11,820 nt of DNA from CAYNDL01 sp964396115 (GCA_964396115.1 CAYNDL010000029.1:1-11820), one strand, 5' to 3'. Positions 1-6,602 are shown, counted from the stretch's first letter. The notes: a model not told the origin generated them from the sequence alone. A program made the numbers and translations.

Positions 1-1
1 A

Positions 2-262
2 TATCTCCATCGTGCTATCCAGAATTCACTGCGAAAGGTGGCTTTTGAGCGTTATAATCCTTTTCCTGGAGTAGGAGGGAACCAGAGTTTTACACTTGTC
101 CTATTAGATGCTTTCAATTCTGGAGTGGTTATTTCTTCGATGCACAACAGGGAAGCAACACGTGTTTACGCCAAGGGGATTAGGAACGGACAGCCCCTGC
201 AAACCCTTTCAGGCGAAGAGGAGCGAGTGCTGAAAAACGCTGTTTTAATGAAGGGCGCATAG
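2..262 (+). CDS. DUF4446 family protein, C-terminal part (5' truncated by window)
   Basis: The frame is open from the left edge and ends at TAG (260-262), giving about 86 residues of the C-terminal part. It contains RYNPFPGVGGNQSF, then a LLDAFNSGVV strand, HNREATRVYAKGI and LSGEEERVL. These match the conserved core of the DUF4446 family: an R[FY]NPF..GG.QSF block, an S..H.RE..R.YAK block and a final LS.EE helix. The family's function is unknown; in Firmicutes it tends to lie near chromosome-partition genes (family knowledge, not seen here). An internal GTG at 38 is not the real start, because conserved-looking sequence (LHRAIQNSLRKV) continues upstream of it. The family's usual N-terminal membrane helix would lie outside the window. 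The gene stands alone, separated from infB by 72 nt that hold a promoter. Confidence 0.8.
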   Translation, partial: YLHRAIQNSLRKVAFERYNPFPGVGGNQSFTLVLLDAFNSGVVISSMHNREATRVYAKGIRNGQPLQTLSGEEERVLKNAVLMKGA

Positions 263-297
263 GTCAAGAAAAGGCTTAAGGAAGCCACGATAAATAT

Positions 298-326
298 TTG
301 ATTTTTTCGTTCAAACATATTATTAT
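298..326 (+). promoter_or_regulatory. Promoter for infB operon, leaderless geometry
   Basis: TTGATT (298-303, 4/6 of the -35 consensus), a 17-nt spacer and TATTAT (321-326, 5/6 of the -10 consensus). The -10 box ends 8 nt before the ATG at 335, so transcription should start at about 333-335 and leave no room for an SD sequence. No SD-like purine run precedes the ATG. The start site is inferred from box spacing only. Confidence 0.6.
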
Positions 327-334
327 CACATCTT

Positions 335-2320
335 ATGGGTATTAAACTCCAAGACCTCCAGGCAGAGCTTTCTTTGAACCAGCGTGAGCTGGACCATTTT
401 TTGCAGGTTGCAGGAGTTCGCGTTCCAGAAGGCGCAAAACGTATCCAAGATAAGGATGCAGCCAGGGTACGTGGGATAATCAGAGATATTCGTCGTCGTG
501 AAGAAAAAAAGAGGGAAGTAATAAGAATTCCTTCGATTGTTTCCGTTCGTGACTTGGCCATAAAACTAGAGTTGCCAGTAACGGAGATCATAAAACAACT
601 TCTCAAGAACGGCGTGCCTGCCACTCTTAATGAAGACTTGGATTTTGAGACCGCAGCAATTATTGCGTCAGACCTGGGCTATCAAACAGAGGAAAATGTG
701 ACAGAACTCGAGTCGGACGTGCTAACTCCTGAAAAACTTAAGGAAATTTTGACTAAAGAAGATCCGGGCAGGCAGGAACAGCGTGCCCCGGTTGTCACGA
801 TCATGGGTCATGTTGACCATGGTAAGACAACGCTTTTGGATAAAATTCGTGAAGCTAATGTCGCTGCCGGTGAAGCTGGTGGAATAACTCAGCGCATTTC
901 CAGCTATCAGGTCAAAAAGAAAGGGAAGTCGATCACGTTTATTGATACTCCCGGTCATGAGGCGTTTGAGTTCATGCGCAAAAGAGGCGCCTCCTTGGCA
1001 GACATCGGCATACTTGTTGTAGCCGCGGACGATGGCGTAAAGGAACAAACAAAAGAGGCGGTAAAATATGCCAAAGAAGCAGGCATTTCGATTATTGTGG
1101 CGATTACAAAGATAGATAAGCCTGGCGCCGATGTTGAAAAAGTTAAAAGACAGGTTGCTGACTTGGAGCTTATTCCTGAGGATTACGGCGGCGACACTCC
1201 AGTTGTCCCCGTCTCCGGTGCTACTGGTGAAGGATTAGACAACCTGCTAGATACGATATTGTTGGTTGCAGAAATTTTGGCACCCAAAGCGATTAGTGAC
1301 CGCGCTGCACTGGCAACTGTTATTGAATCTCGCCGTGATCCTGCAGTCGGTGTTGTAGCTTCTGTTTTAATCCACACCGGTACCCTGCATATGGGAGACA
1401 ACATCGTTGTAGGAAAAGCTGCTGGGAAAGTGCGCCGTATGCTCAATTTCGATGGGAAGGCCTTACGCGAGGCGACTCCAGCGATGCCTGTTACGATTAT
1501 TGGTATCCAACAGCTTCCAGATGCTGGCGATATATTGCAGGCCGTAGAAGAACAAACAGAGGCCCGTGAGAAGGCTGCTAGGGTTCGAAAGGTCCGTCAG
1601 ATTGTGCGCGAACCGGTGCAGAAAATGCCTGCCCGCAAGGCAGAGGAGAAGGTGGTCGCTGTTGAAGAGCAACCAAAAGAGAAAGTAAAACGATTACCGA
1701 TTATTTTGAAAGCTGATACACAAGGATCTTTGGAAGCCGTGAAGCAAACGATCCAGGCAATGGGGAATGACGAGGTGCAACCACAGATATTGTCAGCCAA
1801 TGTTGGTATTGTGACCGAAACAGATGTGATGACTGCAGAAGCTTCAAGGGGTGTAATCCTTGGTTTCAGTGTAAACATTGCTCCTGCAGCGCTTCGTCTT
1901 AGCGAGAAAAATAAGATTCCATTGAAAACGTTTAACATTATTTATGAAGTTGCTGAAGAAGTTAGAAAGCGTTTAGAGGACATGTTACCCCCAGTTGTAA
2001 TTAGAGAGGACCTGGGTAAGGTTGTTGTCTTGAAAGTCTTCTTCTCAACACGGGGTCGGCAGATCATCGGTGGCAGAGTTACAACTGGCGTGGCAAAAGT
2101 GAAAGAACAGGTTCAGGTCATGAGGAACGATGCAGAAGTTGCAAAAGGTAAAATTGTTGAATTGCAGCAAAGCAAGGTGGCAGCCGAAAACGTTAAGGCT
2201 GGCCAAGAATGTGGCATTACTTTTGAGGGCAACGGAAAGGCAAAAGAAGGGGATACGCTGGTGATTTTCCACGAAGAAGTTCAAAAACGACGCTTGGAGA
2301 GCGGCCGTAAGGGACAGTGA
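335..2320 (+). CDS. infB: Translation initiation factor IF-2
   Basis: IF-2 is the GTPase that brings initiator tRNA to the 30S subunit and promotes 50S joining. At 661 aa it is short compared with about 716 aa in B. subtilis and 890 in E. coli; the shortfall is in the N-terminal region. Visible parts are a charged N-terminal helix (about 40-62), an IF2_N-type module (about 67-117), and a G domain with G1 GHVDHGKT (158-165), G3 DTPGH (204-208, catalytic His208), G4 TKID (258-261, Thr in place of the usual Asn) and G5 SGATGEG. The C-terminal domains follow a basic/acidic linker (about 415-455), including LPIILKADTQGSLEAV, and end in the canonical EGDTLVIF stretch. The ATG at 335 lies right behind a -10 box with no SD, so translation is probably leaderless. 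It heads the run infB-rbfA-nrnA and ends in TGA. Confidence 0.97.
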   Translation: MGIKLQDLQAELSLNQRELDHFLQVAGVRVPEGAKRIQDKDAARVRGIIRDIRRREEKKREVIRIPSIVSVRDLAIKLELPVTEIIKQLLKNGVPATLNEDLDFETAAIIASDLGYQTEENVTELESDVLTPEKLKEILTKEDPGRQEQRAPVVTIMGHVDHGKTTLLDKIREANVAAGEAGGITQRISSYQVKKKGKSITFIDTPGHEAFEFMRKRGASLADIGILVVAADDGVKEQTKEAVKYAKEAGISIIVAITKIDKPGADVEKVKRQVADLELIPEDYGGDTPVVPVSGATGEGLDNLLDTILLVAEILAPKAISDRAALATVIESRRDPAVGVVASVLIHTGTLHMGDNIVVGKAAGKVRRMLNFDGKALREATPAMPVTIIGIQQLPDAGDILQAVEEQTEAREKAARVRKVRQIVREPVQKMPARKAEEKVVAVEEQPKEKVKRLPIILKADTQGSLEAVKQTIQAMGNDEVQPQILSANVGIVTETDVMTAEASRGVILGFSVNIAPAALRLSEKNKIPLKTFNIIYEVAEEVRKRLEDMLPPVVIREDLGKVVVLKVFFSTRGRQIIGGRVTTGVAKVKEQVQVMRNDAEVAKGKIVELQQSKVAAENVKAGQECGITFEGNGKAKEGDTLVIFHEEVQKRRLESGRKGQ

Positions 2321-2323
2321 TTT

Positions 2324-2332
2324 GAGGAAGGG
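2324..2332 (+). promoter_or_regulatory. Shine-Dalgarno sequence of rbfA
   Basis: GAGGAAGGG lies between the infB stop (2318-2320) and the rbfA ATG (2335); the GAGG core is 7 nt from the start codon. It is one of few clear SD sequences here and belongs to an internal cistron, in contrast to the probably leaderless first gene of the operon. Confidence 0.75.
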
Positions 2333-2334
2333 GT

Positions 2335-2667
2335 ATGGATAAGAAACAACAGCTTCCACAGTATATTCAGGAGTTAGTTGCGGAATTTATAACCCGTGAA
2401 GTTGAACTCCCTGAAGGTACTCTTGCTACCGTGACCAAGGTTGATGTTTCTGGTAATCATCGTCATGCCAATGTCTGGATTTCCATTCTGCCTGAAGATA
2501 AGGCAGACGAATGTATGCAAATCTTAACTCGGCAACTATACGGTATGCAGGGCGAAATAAATGAGAAGGTGCAATCGCATCCTGCCCCTCGTCTGGGGTT
2601 AAAAGTTGACCATGGTCCCGCACACGCATCTCATATTGAAGAAATACTGGAAAATTTAGATGAATAA
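2335..2667 (+). CDS. rbfA: 30S ribosome-binding factor A
   Basis: RbfA binds immature 30S subunits near the 5' end of 16S rRNA and assists late maturation and cold adaptation. The 110-aa product has the family pattern: an N-terminal helix ending in LVAEFITREVELPEG, the strand TLATVTKVDVSGNHRHANVWISI (the variable..h.hA.V.iS core, about 29-51), a helix with MQILTRQLYGMQGEINEKV, and the closing PRLGLKVDHGPAHASHIEEILENL, equivalent to the P.L.F..D.s....i..ll ending. Length is normal (about 115-130 aa). The start is fixed by a good SD at 2324. The gene follows infB by 14 nt, the common bacterial order, and its end overlaps the next gene by 8 nt. Confidence 0.93.
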   Translation: MDKKQQLPQYIQELVAEFITREVELPEGTLATVTKVDVSGNHRHANVWISILPEDKADECMQILTRQLYGMQGEINEKVQSHPAPRLGLKVDHGPAHASHIEEILENLDE

Positions 2668-3643
2668 GTCTCTGCCTCCTTTTCTATCATCAGTGGAGGC
2701 GGAAGTACGTAAATTTCAGGCAGCTGTAGAGAAGGCCAATAAAATTTTAGTTACCACTCACCAGAAACCTGATGGCGACGCAGTTGGCTCCACATTGGCA
2801 CTGTCTATCGGCTTATCAAAGTTAGGGAAGCAGGTTACAAGTCATACGCCAGATCCGGTTCCCTCGTATCTATCATTTCTGCCAGGCCAAGAAAGGACAA
2901 CGCAAAAAGTTTCTGTTGCTGATTACGACCTTGTTGTTGCATTAGATCACTCCGAACTTAAACGGACAGGTTTAGCCCAAGAAATAATTAGTTCAAAACG
3001 TACTCTCGTCTCTATTGACCATCACGTAACATCTGACAGGGTGGGGGATATTTTGATCATAATTCCTGACGCTGCCGCTACGGCAGAAATTCTCACCGAA
3101 GTTATTAAGGCGCTAGATGTACGTTTTGATGAGCAATTAGCAACGAATTTACTAACCGGAATTGTCACTGATACCGGTTCTTTCCAACACGCCAACACGA
3201 CCGCCCACGCATTGTTGTCTGCTTCTTATCTTATGGAATATGGCGCAAACATGCGCGCCATCATCCACTCAATTTTCGGCGGACGTTCTTTACCCGCACT
3301 GCGTATCATTGGACGGGCTTTGGAAAGGGTTCAGACTAACCAGAAAACAGGTGCTGCTATTTCCGTCATTACGAATCAAGATCTGCAGGAATGTGGTGCT
3401 TCACTTGATGACTTGTCGGGGGTCGTAAACATCCTCAATACAATTCCTGAAGCGAACTTCTCTTTTCTGCTGACTGAATACGAAAAAGGGAAATTAAAAG
3501 GCAGCTTGCGCAGTGAACCCGAAAAGAAAGTGGATGTTTCCCAAATTGCCGCACAGTTCGGTGGTGGGGGACACAAACTTGCATCTGGTTTTGAGGTGGC
3601 AGGGACTCTTATAAGAGATGAATCAGGGTGGCGCATTGTTTAA
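2660..3643 (+). CDS. nrnA: DHH/DHHA1 phosphoesterase (NrnA / pApA phosphodiesterase type)
   Basis: This 327-aa protein belongs to the DHH superfamily of Mn-dependent phosphoesterases. Members named NrnA or DhhP cut short oligoribonucleotides, pAp, and pApA or c-di-AMP. Motif I is H34..PDGDA (Asp38, Asp40), motif II is LDH (Asp96), motif III is D120-H121-H122, motif IV includes VTDTGSF (Asp171), and the DHHA1 substrate-binding loop is GGGGHKLASG (301-310). All expected metal ligands are present, so it should be active. Family length is about 310-340 aa. Its ATG (2660) lies inside the last codons of rbfA, which suggests translational coupling; there is no convincing SD. A diadenylate cyclase follows directly, which favours pApA or c-di-AMP as a physiological substrate. 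The exact substrate cannot be told from sequence; the symbol is by family resemblance. Confidence 0.88.
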   Translation: MNKSLPPFLSSVEAEVRKFQAAVEKANKILVTTHQKPDGDAVGSTLALSIGLSKLGKQVTSHTPDPVPSYLSFLPGQERTTQKVSVADYDLVVALDHSELKRTGLAQEIISSKRTLVSIDHHVTSDRVGDILIIIPDAAATAEILTEVIKALDVRFDEQLATNLLTGIVTDTGSFQHANTTAHALLSASYLMEYGANMRAIIHSIFGGRSLPALRIIGRALERVQTNQKTGAAISVITNQDLQECGASLDDLSGVVNILNTIPEANFSFLLTEYEKGKLKGSLRSEPEKKVDVSQIAAQFGGGGHKLASGFEVAGTLIRDESGWRIV

Positions 3644-3696
3644 AAATGTTCGGATACTCGAAACAGCAGAAGAACTGCGGTAACCTATAAGTAAAT

Positions 3697-4497
3697 ATGA
3701 TTGAAAAGATTTTAAATATCCTACAGGGCGGAATATTACAACCACTTTCATTTACTGGTACTGGTGTCGGTGCCCGTATAGCGGCAGTCGTTGATATTCT
3801 CTTGGTCGCCTTTTTGCTGGTTATGCTGTTTCGTTTTTTGCGGCGAACACGCGCTACAAATATTATTTGGGGGTTCTTCTTTGTTGGTTTAGGAATAGTG
3901 GTCGCTCGTTTATTGAATCTCGTAACTGTTAACCTGGTTCTAACGGTGTTTTTTGGGCTACTCCTCTTTGCGATGCCGTTTTTGTTTCAACCTGAATTAC
4001 GGCGTGGCCTAGAAAGGCTGGGTAGAAGGGGGCCAACATGGCGTACGAACGGTCAGTCTCTTGATGACCAGTCGATTAGGGAAATTATTGAGGCAGTTGA
4101 AAGTATGCAGTCCCGAAAGCATGGTGCTTTGATCGTGTTGGAAAAGCATACTGGTCTTTCGGAACTGATTGATAATGGTGTTCCTGTTAATGCCACCATA
4201 AAGTCCCAATTATTAGAAACTATTTTCTTTCCTGGATCGCCGCTCCACGATGGAGCCGTAATAATTAGGGACGGAGTTGTTGCGGCAGCCGCGTGTACAT
4301 TGCCGTTAGCCGAGGATAGTAATGTAGGCAGGCTTGGCACGAGACACCGTGCCGCCTTGGGTGTAAGTGAGAGCAGTGATGCCATTGCTATTGTTGTGTC
4401 GGAAGAACGGGGAGTTGTTTCACTAGCGGCAGACGGCAAACTTTATAAAGTTTCTTCGGTGCACGATCTAGATCGCATGTTGCGAAAGTTCGCTTAA
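3697..4497 (+). CDS. cdaA: Membrane diadenylate cyclase, CdaA type
   Basis: It makes cyclic di-AMP from two ATP. The N-terminus has three hydrophobic helices (about 27-46, 55-73 and 76-97), as in CdaA/DacA, followed by FQPELRRGLERLGR, the conserved link into the DAC (DisA_N) domain. The catalytic signatures are intact: DGA at 185-187 in PLHDGAVIIRDG, and RHR at 216-218 in GTRHRAALG. Length (266 aa) is close to the family's 270-280. The usual partners cdaR (YbbR) and glmM are absent here; the neighbours are nrnA (53 nt upstream) and ymdB (16 nt downstream). There is no SD before ATG 3697; a TATAAG box (3686-3691) ends 5 nt before the ATG, but no -35 was found, so a separate leaderless promoter is only possible. 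Co-transcription with nrnA is the simpler reading. Confidence 0.93.
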   Translation: MIEKILNILQGGILQPLSFTGTGVGARIAAVVDILLVAFLLVMLFRFLRRTRATNIIWGFFFVGLGIVVARLLNLVTVNLVLTVFFGLLLFAMPFLFQPELRRGLERLGRRGPTWRTNGQSLDDQSIREIIEAVESMQSRKHGALIVLEKHTGLSELIDNGVPVNATIKSQLLETIFFPGSPLHDGAVIIRDGVVAAAACTLPLAEDSNVGRLGTRHRAALGVSESSDAIAIVVSEERGVVSLAADGKLYKVSSVHDLDRMLRKFA

Positions 4498-4513
4498 TTC
4501 GTAATTCATATAA

Positions 4514-5305
4514 ATGAAAGTACTCATTTTTGGGGATATCGTCGGCAAGGGTGGAAGGCAGGCGGTAAAAAAGTTCATCACAGATTTTAAAGAAGAAAAT
4601 GAAGTCGATTTCATTGTCGCTAATGGTGAAAATTTGGCACACGGTAAAGGAATAACGGAAGATACCGCCAAAGAAATGTGGGACCTTGGGGTGAATGTTT
4701 TGACCAGCGGAAACCATATTTGGGACATAAAACAGGCTTTTGAACTATTGCAAAAGGAAAGCCGTCTTCTTCGTCCCGCGAATTTTCCAAGCTCTTTACC
4801 AGGGAAGGGTACAATTACTGTTCAGGCGGGCATTGCGACGGTTGCTGTTCTAAACATCCACGGACGAGTATTTTTCCGGGAAAATTATGATGACCCTTTT
4901 AAGGCAGTAGATGACTGGTTGGCCACAATGCCGAGAGTACAGCCCCTGATTACACTTGTGGATTTTCATGCTGAAGCTACTTCAGAAAAGAGGGCTATGG
5001 GTTTTTATCTTGATGGCAGGGTTTCGGCTGTTTGGGGAACCCATACACACATTCCTACAGCGGATGAACAGGTTTTGCCTAATGGAACAGCATATATCAC
5101 CGACGTTGGTATGACCGGCGCTCTTAATTCAACCCTGGGCGTGCAAAATTCTGCGGTAATCGAGCGGTTTAAGACCCAATTGAATGTACCTTTAGATGTT
5201 GCCGAAGGAAGCCCGTGGGAACTGAATGCTGTCTATATTGATATCGATGGTCAAACAGGTAGGACAAAGAACATTGAAAGAATTAGGCAAATAATAAAGG
5301 CCTGA
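4514..5305 (+). CDS. ymdB: YmdB-family metallophosphoesterase
   Basis: YmdB-type proteins (TIGR00282 family) are dinuclear-metal phosphodiesterases. B. subtilis YmdB hydrolyses 2',3'-cAMP and 3',5'-cAMP in vitro and affects biofilm genes (family knowledge). At 263 aa it is full length. Metal ligands are visible in order: Asp8 (GDIVG), Glu39-Asn40 (ANGEN), Asn67-His68 (TSGNHIWD), His152 (VDFHAEATSEKRA), and His177 and His179 (GTHTHIPTAD). The C-terminal TDVGMTG block is also present. The ATG at 4514 follows cdaA by 16 nt without an SD. The neighbourhood of a cyclic-dinucleotide cyclase and a DHH phosphoesterase suggests a role in turnover of cyclic or short nucleotides, but no direct link can be read from sequence. 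Confidence 0.93.
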   Translation: MKVLIFGDIVGKGGRQAVKKFITDFKEENEVDFIVANGENLAHGKGITEDTAKEMWDLGVNVLTSGNHIWDIKQAFELLQKESRLLRPANFPSSLPGKGTITVQAGIATVAVLNIHGRVFFRENYDDPFKAVDDWLATMPRVQPLITLVDFHAEATSEKRAMGFYLDGRVSAVWGTHTHIPTADEQVLPNGTAYITDVGMTGALNSTLGVQNSAVIERFKTQLNVPLDVAEGSPWELNAVYIDIDGQTGRTKNIERIRQIIKA

Positions 5306-5344
5306 ACTTGCGCGTTCGGCTATATTGGGTAGGATACTAACACT

Positions 5345-5647
5345 ATGAATCGAGATCAATTAGTAGATCATATTTCCCGGGGGCTTTCTTATCCGCGCGC
5401 GGATGTGGAACGTGTCGTATTATCCGTCCTGGATACCATTATGAATGAGTTGAAGTCAGGCAAAAAAGTAAACTTGGCGGGGTTTGGACAGTTCTACACG
5501 GATGTCAGAAGCGCGCGGGCAGGGGTAAACCCGAGGAATATTTCAGAACGAATCCAAGTACCCGCAGTCACGGTGCCTAAGTTTAGGGCAGGCAAGAAAT
5601 TAAAGGAAAAGGTAAAAGAAGTCTCTAAGTCTTCTGTTGCTGCTTGA
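5345..5647 (+). CDS. HU-family DNA-binding protein
   Basis: HU is a small dimeric nucleoid protein that bends DNA. The 100-aa product has the family layout: an N-terminal helical dimerisation part (MNRDQLVDHISRGL...), the turn VNLAGFGQFYTDVRSARAG (42-60), and the DNA-binding arm NPRNISERIQVPAVTVPKF, in which Pro63 is the residue that intercalates in the minor groove. It ends RAGKKLKEKV plus a Ser/Lys-rich tail about 8-10 residues longer than classical HU. Replacement of the usual T in NP(R/x)T by N is a mild variation. The start at 5345 has only a weak AGGA 10 nt upstream. It is 39 nt after ymdB and is followed by tRNA-Pro. Confidence 0.92.
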   Translation: MNRDQLVDHISRGLSYPRADVERVVLSVLDTIMNELKSGKKVNLAGFGQFYTDVRSARAGVNPRNISERIQVPAVTVPKFRAGKKLKEKVKEVSKSSVAA

Positions 5648-5672
5648 GAAAAGGCACTAAATAGGTTATTAA
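5644..5672 (+). promoter_or_regulatory. Probable promoter of tRNA-Pro
   Basis: TTGAGA (5644-5649, 5/6 of consensus) overlaps the HU stop codon; 17 nt later lies TATTAA (5667-5672, 4/6). The expected start at about 5679 would leave a short 5' leader before the tRNA at 5684. Moderate matches, judged by eye. Confidence 0.45.
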
Positions 5673-5683
5673 GTATAAATCCA

Positions 5684-5757
5684 CGGGGCGTAGTATAGAG
5701 GTAGTACGCGTGCTTTGGGAGCATGTAGCCCGAGTTCGATTCTCGGCGCCCCGACCA
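5684..5757 (+). tRNA. tRNA-Pro (anticodon TGG), CCA encoded
   Basis: The acceptor stem CGGGGCG (5684-5690) pairs perfectly with CGCCCCG (5747-5753), followed by discriminator A5754 and encoded CCA (5755-5757). The anticodon stem CGTGC/GCATG (5709-5713/5721-5725) encloses loop TTTGGGA, with anticodon TGG at 5716-5718. The T arm CCGAG/CTCGG (5730-5734/5742-5746) has loop TTCGATT. TGG reads proline codons by wobble. It is the only complete tRNA in the window with an encoded CCA. A second copy of its 3' end lies 164 nt downstream. Confidence 0.95.
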
Positions 5758-5760
5758 TCA
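5737..5760 (+). repeat. Direct repeat copy 1: tRNA-Pro 3' end
   Basis: The 24 bases starting CGATTCTCGG and ending CGACCATCA cover part of the T loop, the 3' strand of the T stem and acceptor stem, the CCA and three further bases. The same 24 bases recur exactly at 5901-5924. The match ends where copy 1 continues AGGAGG and copy 2 continues GGTATA. Confidence 0.95.
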
Positions 5761-5900
5761 AGGAGGAGGGGAAACGAGCCAGCTGCTTGGCTCGTTTAGA
5801 GATGAGAAGCGCGCAGCGATGTTTTTGTTTGAGCCTTGGCGAAAGGCAAAAACCGCGAGCGGCAGTCTACAAAAATTTTCGTCAGAAAATTATTTGTAGA
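5761..5900 (+). other. Hairpin-rich non-coding cassette behind tRNA-Pro (element A)
   Basis: About 140 nt without a credible gene, made mostly of stem-loops. There are three. AAACGAGCC/GGCTCGTTT is a perfect 9-bp stem with an 8-nt loop (5772-5797). The second is a two-part stem, GTTTTT/AAAAAC plus GCCTT/AAGGC (5821-5853). The third pairs GTCTACAAAAATTTTC (5865-5880) with GAAAATTATTTGTAGAC (5885-5901) across a GTCA loop with one bulge. The last arm runs directly into repeat copy 2. GCGCAGCGA (5811-5819) and TGAGAAGC (5803-5810) recur in other hairpin blocks here. An open frame (5715-5981) crosses the tRNA and both repeats and is not credible. The cassette could be a mini-mobile element at a tRNA attachment site, or an expanded tRNA trailer. 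Confidence 0.7.
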
Positions 5901-5924
5901 CGATTCTCGGCGCCCCGACCATCA
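5901..5924 (+). repeat. Direct repeat copy 2: partial tRNA-Pro 3' end
   Basis: An exact 24-nt copy of 5737-5760, including the encoded CCA and the TCA after it, with no tRNA 5' part before it. It starts at the last base of a long hairpin arm. Such partial tRNA-end copies are typical of the far attachment site of elements inserted in tRNA genes, but here the spacing is only 164 nt. Confidence 0.95.
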
Positions 5925-5973
5925 GGTATAAACCCGCACATAAACTTGTGGTGTATTTGGGATGTGAGGGGTT

Positions 5974-5982
5974 TGATATAAT
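5974..5982 (+). promoter_or_regulatory. Extended -10 promoter of the DMT-like gene
   Basis: TGATATAAT is a perfect extended -10 (TGn plus TATAAT at 5977-5982). No good -35 is present at normal distance, which is usual for extended -10 promoters. The box ends 7 nt before ATG 5990, so the mRNA should be leaderless or nearly so. Confidence 0.65.
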
Positions 5983-5989
5983 TTACTAC

Positions 5990-6322
5990 ATGAAATATTT
6001 ACTTATGGTTCCGTCGACAATATGGCTTCTTTTGTCGACCGCATTTTTTGCGTGGGGAGAATATTTGTCTAAGAAGTGGGGGATGAATCCGGGCTGGTTT
6101 TTTGCAATTTTTATCGCACTAGTGTACGGGATAGGATCCATGTTTTGGTTGCCCTACCTCTTGTATAAAAATGAGTTGGCTATCCGTGGAACTATCTGGT
6201 CGGTTGTATCTCTGGTCGTGACAGTAATGCTTGGAGTACTTATTTTTCACGAGAAGATATCACTTGTTCAAATAGTTGGTCTTTTGCTGGCTTTTGTCGC
6301 AGTTGCCTTGTTGTCTATTTGA
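5990..6322 (+). CDS. Four-helix DMT/SMR-like membrane protein (EmrE-sized EamA-like)
   Basis: A 110-aa, very hydrophobic protein with four likely membrane helices (about 3-21, 35-57, 66-86 and 92-110). The C-terminal pattern GVLIFHEKISLVQIVGLLLAFVAVALL is the signature of the drug/metabolite transporter superfamily (EamA, SMR): a helix end with F.E.IS, then a G-rich helix. At this size it is one EamA half-unit and would have to work as a dimer, like EmrE. Glu24 at the end of helix 1 could play the part of the proton-coupled Glu of SMR proteins, but the surrounding motif is not conserved, so substrate and coupling are unknown. ATG 5990 is chosen over upstream codons because it starts helix 1 directly and lies 7 nt behind a consensus extended -10. 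Confidence 0.78.
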   Translation: MKYLLMVPSTIWLLLSTAFFAWGEYLSKKWGMNPGWFFAIFIALVYGIGSMFWLPYLLYKNELAIRGTIWSVVSLVVTVMLGVLIFHEKISLVQIVGLLLAFVAVALLSI

Positions 6323-6340
6323 CTAGCAAATTAAAATTAA

Positions 6341-6362
6341 TAGGCCTCCTTACGGAGGCCTA
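6341..6362 (-). terminator. Hairpin terminator of the 6387-6602 gene
   Basis: TAGGCCTCC/GGAGGCCTA, a perfect 9-bp GC-rich stem with the 4-nt loop TTAC. On the minus strand it is followed by a T-rich stretch (TTAATTTTAATTT); on + it runs into AGGTGGG. It therefore suits the minus gene better, but could also stop the + gene that ends at 6322. Confidence 0.75.
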
Positions 6363-6386
6363 AGGTGGGTGCGAAAGGGAGGGGCA

Positions 6387-6602
6387 CTATCCTTTCACAA
6401 CCCCGAAAATGATCAGAGGAATCGACGTCGCCAAGATCGCGGCGAACACGTAGCAGGCTCGTGAGATCCATCTGTCCGATGCGGACGGGACCTCTTCTTG
6501 GCCGCGATCCTGTCCCTTTGCTCCGATGAATATGCCTACGGCCAGCACCAGGATCGCGCCGAAAGCGCAAAAGACGATGCTTGTTACTTGTGACTCGGTC
6601 AC
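6387..6602 (-). CDS. Small two-helix membrane protein, unknown function
   Basis: A 71-aa product with two hydrophobic helices (about 7-27 and 47-67) joined by a polar loop, GAKGQDRGQEEVPSASDR. The start is GTG at 6602, supported by a purine-rich SD (GAGGGAGA) about 6 nt upstream and by a strong promoter. A terminator hairpin lies 25 nt after the stop. No family is recognised; the fold is that of a helical hairpin in the membrane. By eye it is richer in G+C, and in codons ending in C, than its neighbours, and unlike most genes here it has a clear SD, so a different origin is possible. The 100-aa ORF in another frame over the same DNA is a shadow: the expression signals and hydrophobic pattern fit this frame. 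Confidence 0.72.
   Translation of the reverse strand: MTESQVTSIVFCAFGAILVLAVGIFIGAKGQDRGQEEVPSASDRWISRACYVFAAILATSIPLIIFGVVKG

Noticed and set aside
258..261. Thr in the IF-2 G4 motif (TKID) as a sign of inactivity (residue positions)
   Set aside because: The G4 motif tolerates Thr for Asn in several active GTPases, and all other G motifs are intact.
4509..4514. TATAAA before ymdB as a promoter -10 box
   Set aside because: It overlaps the start codon, so the transcript would begin inside the gene; co-transcription with cdaA is simpler.
335..5647. Recoding of TGA as glycine (SR1/Gracilibacteria code)
   Set aside because: TGA ends infB, ymdB and the HU gene at family-typical lengths, and no in-frame TGA is needed inside any gene.
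5761..5924. CRISPR array or complete integrative element at tRNA-Pro
   Set aside because: Only two repeat copies, both tRNA-derived, with no spacers, integrase or other mobility gene nearby.
5715..5981. 88-aa open frame across tRNA-Pro and the hairpin cassette
   Set aside because: It starts inside the tRNA, runs through both tRNA-end repeats and hairpins, and has no protein-like pattern or SD.
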